Shown here: piece by piece, positions 1 to 7,139 of the stretch
Position numbering within the stretch: position 1 is the first letter of the stretch
How the letters are laid out: each line of letters begins with the position of its first letter
DNA from: Holdemania massiliensis
GTDB lineage: Bacteria; Bacillota_I; Bacilli_A; Erysipelotrichales; Erysipelotrichaceae
NCBI RefSeq assembly: GCF_022440805.1
Contig: NZ_JAKNTK010000001.1
Coordinates: 1,426,001 to 1,490,000, forward strand
Direction of reading: 5' to 3'
Length of the DNA: 64,000 nt
Notes under the pieces: model-generated
What the model was told of the DNA's origin: nothing
The model's input: only the letters and a program-made list of their open reading frames with translations
Database searches by the model: none
Translations under genes and position numbers: made by a program

Positions 1-1998
1 GGACTGATTTTGAACAACAGCGGTGCGATCACCGCCAACTACTGGCTTTCGGAAATCTATGATGAGGAAATTGCCAATGCCCACCGCAGCGGGGATATTC
101 ATCTGCATGATCTGTCCATGTTAACCGGCTACTGTGCCGGCTGGTCGCTGAAGCAGCTGATTCTGGAAGGCTTAGGCGGGGTACCGGGCAAGATCACCTC
201 CAAACCAGCTAAGCATCTGGCGTCGCTGTGCAACCAGATGGTCAACTTTTTGGGCATCATGCAGAACGAATGGGCCGGTGCGCAGGCTTTCTCTTCTTTT
301 GATACGTATCTCGCACCGTTTGTCAAAGTTGATCAACTGAGCTATGATGAAGTGAAAAAGTGTGTGGAATCGTTTGTCTATGGCGTGAATACACCGAGCC
401 GCTGGGGTACGCAGGCGCCGTTTTCCAACATTACCCTGGATTGGGTTGTGCCTTCGGATTTAGCGCATCAGCCGGCGATTATCGGCGGTCAGCCGCAGGA
501 TTTCACCTATGGTGACTGTCAGAAAGAAATGGATATGGTCAATAAGGCGTTCATCGAAGTCATGATTGAAGGCGATGCCAATGGCCGCGGCTTCCAATAT
601 CCGATTCCAACATATTCCATTACCAAGGACTTTGACTGGTCCGATACAGAAAACAATCAGCTTTTGTTTGAGATGACCTCAAAATATGGAACGCCGTATT
701 TCTCCAACTATGTCAACAGCGACATGCAGCCCAGCGATGTCCGCAGCATGTGCTGCCGGCTGCGGTTAGATCTGCGTGAACTACGGCGCAAGTCCGGTGG
801 ATTCTTCGGCAGCGGGGAAAGTACCGGCTCGGTCGGCGTCGTAACGATCAATCTGCCGCGGATTGCCTATCTGGCAAAAGATCAGGACGATTTCTATGCC
901 CGCCTGGATCGCTTAATGGATATTTCTGCCCGTTCGTTAAAAGTCAAGCGGCAGATCATCACGAAGTTGCTGAACGAAGGCCTGTATCCGTATACCCGCC
1001 GTTACCTCGGCTCCTTCGATAATCATTTCTCGACGATTGGTCTGATCGGCATGAATGAAGTCGGACTGAATGCTGCTTGGCTCAAGGCGGATCTGACGCA
1101 TCCGGAAACCCAGGCCTTTGCTCAGGAGGTCCTGAATCACATGCGTCAGCGGTTAGTGGTTTACCAAGAAGAATATGGCGATCTGTATAACCTGGAAGCG
1201 ACGCCGGCGGAATCGACAACCTACCGCTTAGCGAAGCATGACAAGGAGCTGTATCCGGATATCATTACCGCAACGGAAGAAGGCAATACGCCGTATTATA
1301 CCAACAGTTCGCATTTGCCGGTCGGCTACACCGAAGATATCTTTGAAGCGTTGGATGTTCAGGATGAACTGCAGACGCTGTATACTTCCGGTACGGTCTT
1401 CCACGCTTTCCTGGGTGAAAAACTGCCGGATTGGAAAGCCGCAGCTTCCCTGGTCCGCAAAATTTCCCAGAATTATAAGCTGCCGTATTATACCTTATCG
1501 CCAACCTATTCGATCTGCAAAGACCATGGCTATCTTGCCGGAGAACAATATACCTGCCCGATCTGCGGCCGGACGACAGAAGTTTACAGCCGGATTACCG
1601 GTTATTACCGACCAGTGCAGAACTGGAACGCCGGCAAGACGCAGGAATACAAGGAACGCAAGGTTTATGACATGGGGCACTCGGTTTTAAAAGGCCGTCA
1701 GGCGCTGAAGGAAGCACCGGCACAATCGGAAAACCGGGAAGTGAAGGCGATGCCGTCAGCCTCGGCGGAAGGCCGGGTACTGTTGTTTACGACCAAGACC
1801 TGCCCGAACTGCAAAATGGCAGGCCGGATGCTGGAAAAAGCCGGGATTGCCTACGAGCTGATCGACGCTCAGGAACAGGCGCAGCTCAGCGAACAGTTTG
1901 CGATCATGCAGGCACCGACACTGGTCGTGGTGGACCAGGATCTCAACTGCCTCTTTAGAACCAATAACGTTCAGGAGTATATTACTCAGAAACATTAA
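1..1998 (+). CDS. nrdD: Anaerobic (class III) ribonucleoside-triphosphate reductase fused to a C-terminal redoxin domain; 5' end missing
   Basis: Makes deoxynucleotides without oxygen, using a glycyl radical installed by the activase NrdG. The frame is open to the left edge of the window, so the N-terminus is absent. Numbering from the TTG at 10, the radical loop reads RITGYYRP with Gly531, just after a CPICG zinc-type knuckle. Family members normally end about 30 residues past this loop. Here the protein runs on into a thioredoxin/glutaredoxin-like domain (from about residue 585) with a CPNC active site at Cys598/Cys601 and an APT cis-proline-like turn. NrdD enzymes use either formate or a redoxin as reductant, so the fusion suggests this one is redoxin-dependent (inference). 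No nrdG lies within the first 2 kb downstream. Family certain; reductant type is inferred. Confidence 0.95.
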   Translation, partial: GLILNNSGAITANYWLSEIYDEEIANAHRSGDIHLHDLSMLTGYCAGWSLKQLILEGLGGVPGKITSKPAKHLASLCNQMVNFLGIMQNEWAGAQAFSSFDTYLAPFVKVDQLSYDEVKKCVESFVYGVNTPSRWGTQAPFSNITLDWVVPSDLAHQPAIIGGQPQDFTYGDCQKEMDMVNKAFIEVMIEGDANGRGFQYPIPTYSITKDFDWSDTENNQLLFEMTSKYGTPYFSNYVNSDMQPSDVRSMCCRLRLDLRELRRKSGGFFGSGESTGSVGVVTINLPRIAYLAKDQDDFYARLDRLMDISARSLKVKRQIITKLLNEGLYPYTRRYLGSFDNHFSTIGLIGMNEVGLNAAWLKADLTHPETQAFAQEVLNHMRQRLVVYQEEYGDLYNLEATPAESTTYRLAKHDKELYPDIITATEEGNTPYYTNSSHLPVGYTEDIFEALDVQDELQTLYTSGTVFHAFLGEKLPDWKAAASLVRKISQNYKLPYYTLSPTYSICKDHGYLAGEQYTCPICGRTTEVYSRITGYYRPVQNWNAGKTQEYKERKVYDMGHSVLKGRQALKEAPAQSENREVKAMPSASAEGRVLLFTTKTCPNCKMAGRMLEKAGIAYELIDAQEQAQLSEQFAIMQAPTLVVVDQDLNCLFRTNNVQEYITQKH

Positions 1999-2004
1999 TC
2001 CAAG

Positions 2005-2040
2005 ATCCCGTTTTCCAAGGTTGGAAGATGGGATTTTTTA
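2005..2040 (+). terminator. Rho-independent terminator of nrdD
   Basis: Inverted repeat ATCCC...TTCCAA-GG-TTGGAA...GGGAT followed by a T tract, starting 6 bases after the nrdD stop. Confidence 0.85.
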
Positions 2041-2071
2041 TTCTTAAATTTGGCAGAATCGATGAATAATA

Positions 2072-2101
2072 CTGGCATTCATGAAAGCGCTTCGCTATAA
2101 T
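2072..2101 (+). promoter_or_regulatory. deoC-nagA promoter with embedded cre-like site
   Basis: CTGGCA (2072-2077), an 18-base spacer and TATAAT (2096-2101). The spacer holds TGAAAGCGCTTCGC, which matches the catabolite-response element pattern TGNNANCGNTNNCA at 6 of its 8 fixed positions. CcpA bound there would block polymerase. The promoter also shows that an ATG at 2081 cannot be the deoC start. Confidence 0.5.
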
Positions 2102-2146
2102 GAAGACAGAAAGAAAACGCAACAAGAGGAAGCGAGGAACAAGAAA

Positions 2147-2854
2147 ATGGAAGAAAAGTTGGAAGTGCAGCTGCGCGAATTAGCGGGAATGATTGATCAT
2201 ACGATTCTCAAACCGGATGCGACAAAGCAGAAGGTGCTGGAGGTCTGTCAGGAATGCATGGATTATCACTTCAAGATGATCGCGGTCAATTCTTGTCAGG
2301 TTACGCTGTGTCATCATGCTTTAAAGGGCAGCGGCGTGCATGTTGGGGCAGCGGTCAGCTTTCCGTTAGGCCAGACTGAGCTGAACGTCAAGCTGCTGGA
2401 AACGGAACATGCAATCCGTCAGGGTGCGGATGAGATTGATTATGTCGTCAATCTGACGGAATTAAAAAGCGGCAACTGGGATCTGGTGCGCAAGGAAATG
2501 GATCGGATCACTCGCTTATGTCATCAATATGAGAAGATCTGCAAGGTCATCTTTGAAACCTGTTATCTGACCGAAGAAGAAATCATGCGTTTGGCGCGGA
2601 TCGCCCGTGAGGTGAAACCGGATTTCATCAAGACTTCGACCGGTTTCGGCCCAGCTGGCGCGACGGCTAAGGATGTCTTTATTATGAAGCATGAAGCGGG
2701 AGAGGGCGTGCAGGTCAAAGCGGCCGGCGGCATTCGCTCGTTGGAAACGCTGCTGGAAATGAAAAAAGCCGGAGCTACGCGTTTTGGTACTTCTTCCTCA
2801 ATTAAGATCATGGAAGAAGCCCGGAAGTTTCTGGAAGAAGGCGGATCGTTGTGA
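2147..2854 (+). CDS. deoC: Deoxyribose-phosphate aldolase
   Basis: Splits 2-deoxyribose-5-phosphate into acetaldehyde and glyceraldehyde-3-phosphate, the last step of deoxynucleoside catabolism; cytosolic TIM barrel. The Schiff-base lysine lies in the motif DFIKTSTGFG (Lys162 from this start), and MIDHTILKPDAT marks the N-terminus. I chose ATG 2147 because GAGGAA lies 7 bases upstream and because an in-frame ATG at 2081 falls inside the promoter. Length 235 aa is normal for the short Firmicutes form. It overlaps nagA by four bases (GTGA), so the two are co-translated. Uridine phosphorylase is encoded at 44.5 kb, but no deoA, deoB or deoD homologue lies next to it. Confidence 0.96.
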   Translation: MEEKLEVQLRELAGMIDHTILKPDATKQKVLEVCQECMDYHFKMIAVNSCQVTLCHHALKGSGVHVGAAVSFPLGQTELNVKLLETEHAIRQGADEIDYVVNLTELKSGNWDLVRKEMDRITRLCHQYEKICKVIFETCYLTEEEIMRLARIAREVKPDFIKTSTGFGPAGATAKDVFIMKHEAGEGVQVKAAGGIRSLETLLEMKKAGATRFGTSSSIKIMEEARKFLEEGGSL

Positions 2855-4017
2855 AAACGCTGATTCATGATGCGCATGTGATTGCGGATGGCTGCCGTGA
2901 AATTGCCTGCGGCGGCGTGCTGGTGGAAAACGGTCAGATTATCGCGTTATTTGAGGAATCGGAATGTTCAGCGATGATGCAGGAAGACTGCGAGGTGATC
3001 GATGCTCAGGGCGGGATGCTGACACCCGGATGGATCGATATTCATATTCATGGGGCAGCGGGTGAAGATCTGATCAGCGGGAAAGCGGAAGCCGCCGAAG
3101 CCGTCAGCCGCAATGTTGCAGAAGACGGATGCACAGCGTTTATGGCGTCGCTGACAGTGGTTTCCCATGCCCAGCTGCTGGAAATTCTGTCCGGCTTGGC
3201 GCAGGTGAAGTCACTGCCGGGCGCGGCGATGCTGGGCATCCATTCGGAGGGTCCATATTTAAGTCCGGATTATAAAGCTTTGATGGATGAGCGCTATCTG
3301 CGCGATCCATCGCTGAAGGAGCTGCAGGAAATGCTGCAAGCCGCAGCGGGCCGGTTAAAGATCATGACGGTGGCCCCGGAACGGCAGGGCATGGAGTCCT
3401 TTATCCAGGCCGCTGTCAGATCAGGCATGACGGTGATGGTCGGACATACCGCCGCCACAAGCCATGATGTGCACCGGGCGAGTCTGGCCGGGGCGGCCGG
3501 ATTTACGCATCTATACAATGCGATGAGCCAGCATCTGCACCGCGATCCGGGAACGGTGACCGGTGCCTTTCTGGAAGAAGGAATGAAGGCCGAGCTGATT
3601 GCGGATGGATTTCATGTCGATCCGGAAGTTGTCCGAATGACGTGGAAGCACATGGGCGCTCAACGGCTCGTGCTGATTACTGATGCCATGCTGGGCAAGG
3701 GCATGCCGGACGGGGATTTCCAGTTCAGCGGACTGCATTGCCGCAAGCAGGGGCAGCATGTCAGGGTTGTGGAAACCGGAAGACGTGCGGGTTCGGCGAT
3801 CGGCATGAACGACGCGGTGCGGATGATGGAACAGATGTGCGGCTGTACGCCGTGCGAGCTGGTGCAGATGGCCTGCGTCAATCCGGCAGCGCTGGCGCAG
3901 GTCAGTGATCATAAAGGACGGTTGGCGGCAGGTATGGATGCCGATCTGGCGTTGTTTGATAAGAACTGGCAATGTCAGCGGACGATGGTTGAAGGAAACT
4001 GGGTCTTTCAGCGCTGA
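2851..4017 (+). CDS. nagA: N-acetylglucosamine-6-phosphate deacetylase
   Basis: Removes acetate from GlcNAc-6-phosphate during amino-sugar use and cell-wall recycling; amidohydrolase-superfamily barrel. Motifs seen: GWIDIHIHGA (first metal-site strand), HSEGPYLSP, VGHTAATS, FTHLYNAMS, and LITDAM carrying the catalytic Asp. The GTG start at 2851 overlaps the deoC stop (GTGA). Length 388 aa is typical. Pairing with deoC is unusual; the shared theme is scavenging nucleoside and amino-sugar carbon, perhaps under catabolite control through the cre-like site. murQ at 38 kb supplies a second wall-recycling step. Confidence 0.95.
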   Translation: MKTLIHDAHVIADGCREIACGGVLVENGQIIALFEESECSAMMQEDCEVIDAQGGMLTPGWIDIHIHGAAGEDLISGKAEAAEAVSRNVAEDGCTAFMASLTVVSHAQLLEILSGLAQVKSLPGAAMLGIHSEGPYLSPDYKALMDERYLRDPSLKELQEMLQAAAGRLKIMTVAPERQGMESFIQAAVRSGMTVMVGHTAATSHDVHRASLAGAAGFTHLYNAMSQHLHRDPGTVTGAFLEEGMKAELIADGFHVDPEVVRMTWKHMGAQRLVLITDAMLGKGMPDGDFQFSGLHCRKQGQHVRVVETGRRAGSAIGMNDAVRMMEQMCGCTPCELVQMACVNPAALAQVSDHKGRLAAGMDADLALFDKNWQCQRTMVEGNWVFQR

Positions 4018-4099
4018 ATTCTGTCGGCGGAAAGGATGCGCGGAGAGTGGGAAACGAAAGTGCTTTCTTTGGTAAAAAATTAAAATTTCGGGTTTGGGA

Positions 4100-4129
4100 T
4101 TGGATATTCTTTCCAGCTTCGGGTATAAT
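4100..4129 (+). promoter_or_regulatory. Promoter of the DUF3783-like gene
   Basis: TTGGAT (4100-4105), 18-base spacer, perfect TATAAT (4124-4129), 25 bases before the chosen ATG. Confidence 0.6.
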
Positions 4130-4153
4130 ACAAACCACTGGAGGCATGAAGAT

Positions 4154-4696
4154 ATGAAAAAAGCGATATATTGTTATAACATCGACGATGTTGATCAGCA
4201 TATTTTGGAAACGATTACGGCGGCCATGGATGTAGAGCTGGGTTTACTGGATGACGGCATGCTGAAAATGACCGTTGACGAAATCCTGATGCAGCAGCCA
4301 TCCAGCAATCAGGACTGCACGCGTTTCGCGTTGTCATTTATGCTGATGAATGAGCTGAGCGATGAGGAAATGAAGCAGCTTTTAAAGGCGGGTGAAGAAG
4401 CGCACTGGCATTTTGATCCGATCAAGATGTTTGTGACGGAACACAACCGGCAATGGACGCTGGAAACACTGTTTTGTGAAGTGAGAAAGGAACATCAGTT
4501 ATTCGCCAAAGCGGAAAAGCTGGCCGAAGTGCTGCGCAGGGCGAATCAGTTGGATTTGAAAAGTTTCTCAGACGAGCAGGCAGAACAAATGAATATTGCA
4601 TTGATGAAAGGCTACATGTTGTTAAAAAGTGGTCAGTTTGAGGAAGCTCAGTTGGATCAGACGCTGAATGAGCTGACTAGCCTGATGGGAGAATGA
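4154..4696 (+). CDS. DUF3783-like protein of unknown function
   Basis: A 180-aa soluble protein. Residues about 45-115 (LMNELSDEEMKQLLKAG, then FVTEHNRQWTLETLFCEV, then EH) resemble the DUF3783 family, whose core is a 'deeL..ll..' helix followed by a T-x-x-N-x-x-W-T-L turn. No enzymatic motif is visible. Start chosen at 4154 because GGAGG lies 9 bases upstream; an in-frame ATG at 4094 precedes the promoter's -10 box. It has its own promoter and terminator, so it is monocistronic. Function unknown; the DUF assignment is from recalled motif pattern only. Confidence 0.75.
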   Translation: MKKAIYCYNIDDVDQHILETITAAMDVELGLLDDGMLKMTVDEILMQQPSSNQDCTRFALSFMLMNELSDEEMKQLLKAGEEAHWHFDPIKMFVTEHNRQWTLETLFCEVRKEHQLFAKAEKLAEVLRRANQLDLKSFSDEQAEQMNIALMKGYMLLKSGQFEEAQLDQTLNELTSLMGE

Positions 4697-4715
4697 GGTG
4701 CATTCTCCTTTTTCT
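4688..4715 (+). terminator. Terminator overlapping the stop codon
   Basis: GGAGAATG / CATTCTCC stem with a 5-base loop and T tract. The left arm contains the gene's last codons and stop. Confidence 0.85.
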
Positions 4716-4813
4716 TTGACAAGGGTGCTGAGGCATTGATGACTTAAAAACTCACTTACAATCTATGAATATTGAATAAATTATGCTAAACTGATGAAGT
4801 AGAGGTGAAAAAA

Positions 4814-5989
4814 ATGAAATATAATTTTGATCAGGTGACCGACCGCAGCCATACCGATGCAACGAAATGGTATGTTGTTCAGGAAACGTTGGATATACCG
4901 GATGTCACGCCGCTGTGGATTGCGGATATGGATTTTGCGGTTTCCGATCCGATTCAGCAGGCTTTGAAAAAACGGATGGAATGTCCGGCCTATGGATATA
5001 CGGAACGTGGTCCGATCTATGCGCAGGTCATGGCGGACTGGTTTAACCGCCGCTATCAATACGGAGCAGATCCAGCAATGATGATGATGTCGACCGGTGT
5101 CATGTATTCTGTGTCCGCGGCGATCCGGCTATTCAGTCAGGAAGGCGATAAGATCCTGATTCCAACCCCGGCTTATGAGCCGTTTGTCGATAAGACGCTG
5201 TCCAACCGGCGGATTCCCATTCTGTGTCCGATGCACGAAGAAGCTGGATATTATACCCTGGATTTTGAGGATATGGAAAAACGCATCGATGAGAAGACGA
5301 AAATCTTCATCCTATGCAATCCGCAGAATCCAACCGGCCGGGTGTATACAAAGGCGGAATTGGAGCAGGTTGCTGCCTTCTGTGAAAAGCATCAGCTGAA
5401 AATCATTTCCGATGAAATTCATGCCGATTTTGTGTTTGACGGTCAGTTTATGCCGATCATCAACATCAATGAATACACTCGTCAGAATACGATTGCCTGT
5501 GTTTCCTGCACCAAGTCGTTCAATCTGGCCGGCTTGAAAATTTCCGGCGTGATTATTAAAAATCCGGAGCTGTTTAAGGAATTCAAGGCGGAAGCGGCCA
5601 ATGTCGGCATCGCCAGCATCAATATCTTTGCCCTGGAAGCAATGAAAGCTGCGTATCAATTTTCGGAGGACTGGATGGATCAATTATTGGCCTACATCAA
5701 GGCGAACCGGGATTATGCCGATGAATTCTTCCGTACACGGCTGCCGATGATCAAGACCCGGAAACCGGAAGGAACGTATTTCTTCTGGCTTGATATGCGT
5801 GACTGCGGCATCGAATGGGAAAAACTGAATCAGACCTGCATTGAGGAAGGGCACGTTTATTTGTCGGAAGGCAAATTCTTCGGTGAGAACTACTTGGGCT
5901 TTGAGCGCTTAAATCTGGCCAGTCCGCGTGCTCAGCTGCAGACCGGTTTGGAAAAACTGGAAAAAATGGTTCTGGCTCATCAGAAATAA
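4814..5989 (+). CDS. PatB/MalY-type PLP-dependent C-S beta-lyase (cystathionine beta-lyase family)
   Basis: Fold-type I aminotransferase-like enzyme that cleaves cystathionine or cysteine S-conjugates to thiol, pyruvate and ammonia. Seen: LWIADMDF near the N-terminus, the NPQNPTGR cofactor-phosphate turn, SDEIHADF with the PLP Asp, and SCTKSFNLAGLK with the PLP lysine (Lys234). All are diagnostic of the MalY/PatB branch. I prefer ATG 4814 over GTG 4805 because AGAGGTG sits 6 bases upstream; this gives 391 aa, the normal length. Single gene flanked by terminators. It may act in methionine synthesis or in sulfide release from cysteine; the sequence cannot decide. Confidence 0.92.
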   Translation: MKYNFDQVTDRSHTDATKWYVVQETLDIPDVTPLWIADMDFAVSDPIQQALKKRMECPAYGYTERGPIYAQVMADWFNRRYQYGADPAMMMMSTGVMYSVSAAIRLFSQEGDKILIPTPAYEPFVDKTLSNRRIPILCPMHEEAGYYTLDFEDMEKRIDEKTKIFILCNPQNPTGRVYTKAELEQVAAFCEKHQLKIISDEIHADFVFDGQFMPIININEYTRQNTIACVSCTKSFNLAGLKISGVIIKNPELFKEFKAEAANVGIASINIFALEAMKAAYQFSEDWMDQLLAYIKANRDYADEFFRTRLPMIKTRKPEGTYFFWLDMRDCGIEWEKLNQTCIEEGHVYLSEGKFFGENYLGFERLNLASPRAQLQTGLEKLEKMVLAHQK

Positions 5990-6014
5990 CTGACTGAACT
6001 GAAATTGAGAATCG

Positions 6015-6041
6015 AAAAAGCGGCGGCGGCCGCTTTTTGTT
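6015..6041 (+). terminator. Terminator after the PatB-type gene
   Basis: AAAAGCGGC-GGCG-GCCGCTTTT stem and T run, 26 bases after the stop. Confidence 0.85.
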
Positions 6042-6464
6042 ATATCAGCAAGGTTGTTTTCCATGGGACAAACAGGCCGCAGCCGAATCTGACATAGCGT
6101 GGCAAGGATAGGTTGTTGAGCGATCAATGCACGTCCTTTAGGGAAATGACTTGGAAGTGGAGGGATTAGATCAGCAAAATACCGGTTTCCATGCGCTTTT
6201 TTCCTTTTCATTCAGGAAAAACATTGCCTCGAAAACAAAGGAACGTGTGGTAAAATAAAGATGTCATCTTGAAGATATGCAGTCAGATCTACCTCCCTTT
6301 CTCTGGCGCGTATCTTTTTTTGTTTTGATCGTGAAGGAGAATCAGATCCCGGTCCTAATCCCAAGCAGGGGAAAGAAAGGATGATATTGCCTGAGCCTGC
6401 GTTTTTTCTTGTTTAGGGTGGAATGACTCTGTCCATACTGCAAAGAAAGAAGGGAGGAGATCGG
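6042..6464. other. Long intergenic region with a candidate small RNA
   Basis: No credible protein gene. It contains the hairpin/T-tract unit at 6251-6321 (listed separately) and, at 6364-6416, a weaker GCAGG...CCTGC repeat followed by six T residues. The remainder shows nothing I recognise; a c-di-GMP riboswitch was looked for ahead of the HD-GYP gene and not seen. Confidence 0.5.
6251..6321 (+). ncRNA. Candidate small RNA with C-rich loop (or leader attenuator)
   Basis: An extended -10 (TGG-TAAAAT, 6251-6256) precedes a transcript of about 60 nt that ends in a hairpin: AAGATATGC (6272-6280) pairs with GCGTATCTT (6308-6316), an inner CAGA/TCTG pair follows, and seven T residues (6315-6321) close it. 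The loop carries ACCTCCCTTT, complementary to Shine-Dalgarno sequences, including AAGGGAGG (6450-6457) of the next gene. C-rich loops of this kind are typical of Firmicutes sRNAs that block ribosome binding. No clear -35 box at normal spacing. Confidence 0.35.
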
Positions 6465-7049
6465 ATGAAGAATGATCCATCGCAGCGGGAAGCCGTCATC
6501 ACAGCCTATCTGTCAGCCTTGCGCGCTCGCGACAAAGAAACCAGCTCTCACAGTCTGCGGGTGAGCCGGCTAGCCTGTGAAATGGCAGCTGAATTAGCCT
6601 GGTCTGAAGCTCGTTGTCAGAAGCTGAAGGAAGGCGCATTGATGCATGATTTAGGCAAACTGGCGATTTCCGATGCCGTTTTGCTGAAGCCGGGACGCCT
6701 GGACGATTGGCAGTGGCAGCAAATGCGGAAGCATCCTGCCGAAGGAGCACGCCTGATTCGCCAGACCCCCATCCTCAATGATCTGGCTCCCATGGTTCTG
6801 CAGCACCATGAACGCTGGGACGGAAAAGGCTATCCCTACGGTTTAAAAGCAGCGGAGATCTGTGAGGAAGCGCGGGTGCTGGCTTTGGCTGATGCCTATG
6901 ATGCGATGATCTGCCGACGTCCTTATCACGCGCCTATGCCGCTGTCGGAAGTGCTGTCACAAATTGAACAGGGCCGCGGGAACCAATTTGATCCTGAACT
7001 GACGGATTGTTTTTTAAGACTGCATCCTCCGATTCATCCTCCTTTTTGA
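6465..7049 (+). CDS. HD-GYP domain phosphohydrolase
   Basis: A bare HD-GYP domain of 194 aa. HD-GYP proteins hydrolyse cyclic dinucleotides (c-di-GMP in the best-known cases) or act as related phosphohydrolases. Seen: His29 as the first metal ligand, HDLGK at His61-Asp62, then HHERWDGKGYP, the signature that separates HD-GYP from plain HD domains. No receiver, PAS or membrane domain is attached, so any input must come from a partner or from control of expression. Start at ATG 6465 has GGGAGGAG 7 bases upstream; an in-frame ATG at 6423 has no ribosome site. The upstream candidate sRNA could pair with this ribosome site. Confidence 0.88.
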   Translation: MKNDPSQREAVITAYLSALRARDKETSSHSLRVSRLACEMAAELAWSEARCQKLKEGALMHDLGKLAISDAVLLKPGRLDDWQWQQMRKHPAEGARLIRQTPILNDLAPMVLQHHERWDGKGYPYGLKAAEICEEARVLALADAYDAMICRRPYHAPMPLSEVLSQIEQGRGNQFDPELTDCFLRLHPPIHPPF

Positions 7050-7087
7050 AAATTGAATGAATAAAAATGAAAGTCGCCTGATAAGAT

Positions 7088-7116
7088 TTGACATCGCTTT
7101 CATCCCATTGTAAACT
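7088..7116 (+). promoter_or_regulatory. Promoter of the S9 peptidase gene
   Basis: Consensus TTGACA (7088-7093), exactly 17 bases, TAAACT (7111-7116). Confidence 0.8.
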
Positions 7117-7139
7117 GAGGATCAGAAGGAGATACACAA

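Noticed and set aside
1238..1690. Plus-strand frame of 150 codons inside nrdD
   Set aside because: Out-of-frame shadow of nrdD; Arg/Ile-rich with no ribosome site.
6322..6464. c-di-GMP riboswitch ahead of the HD-GYP gene
   Set aside because: The conserved GEMM core was looked for and is not present.
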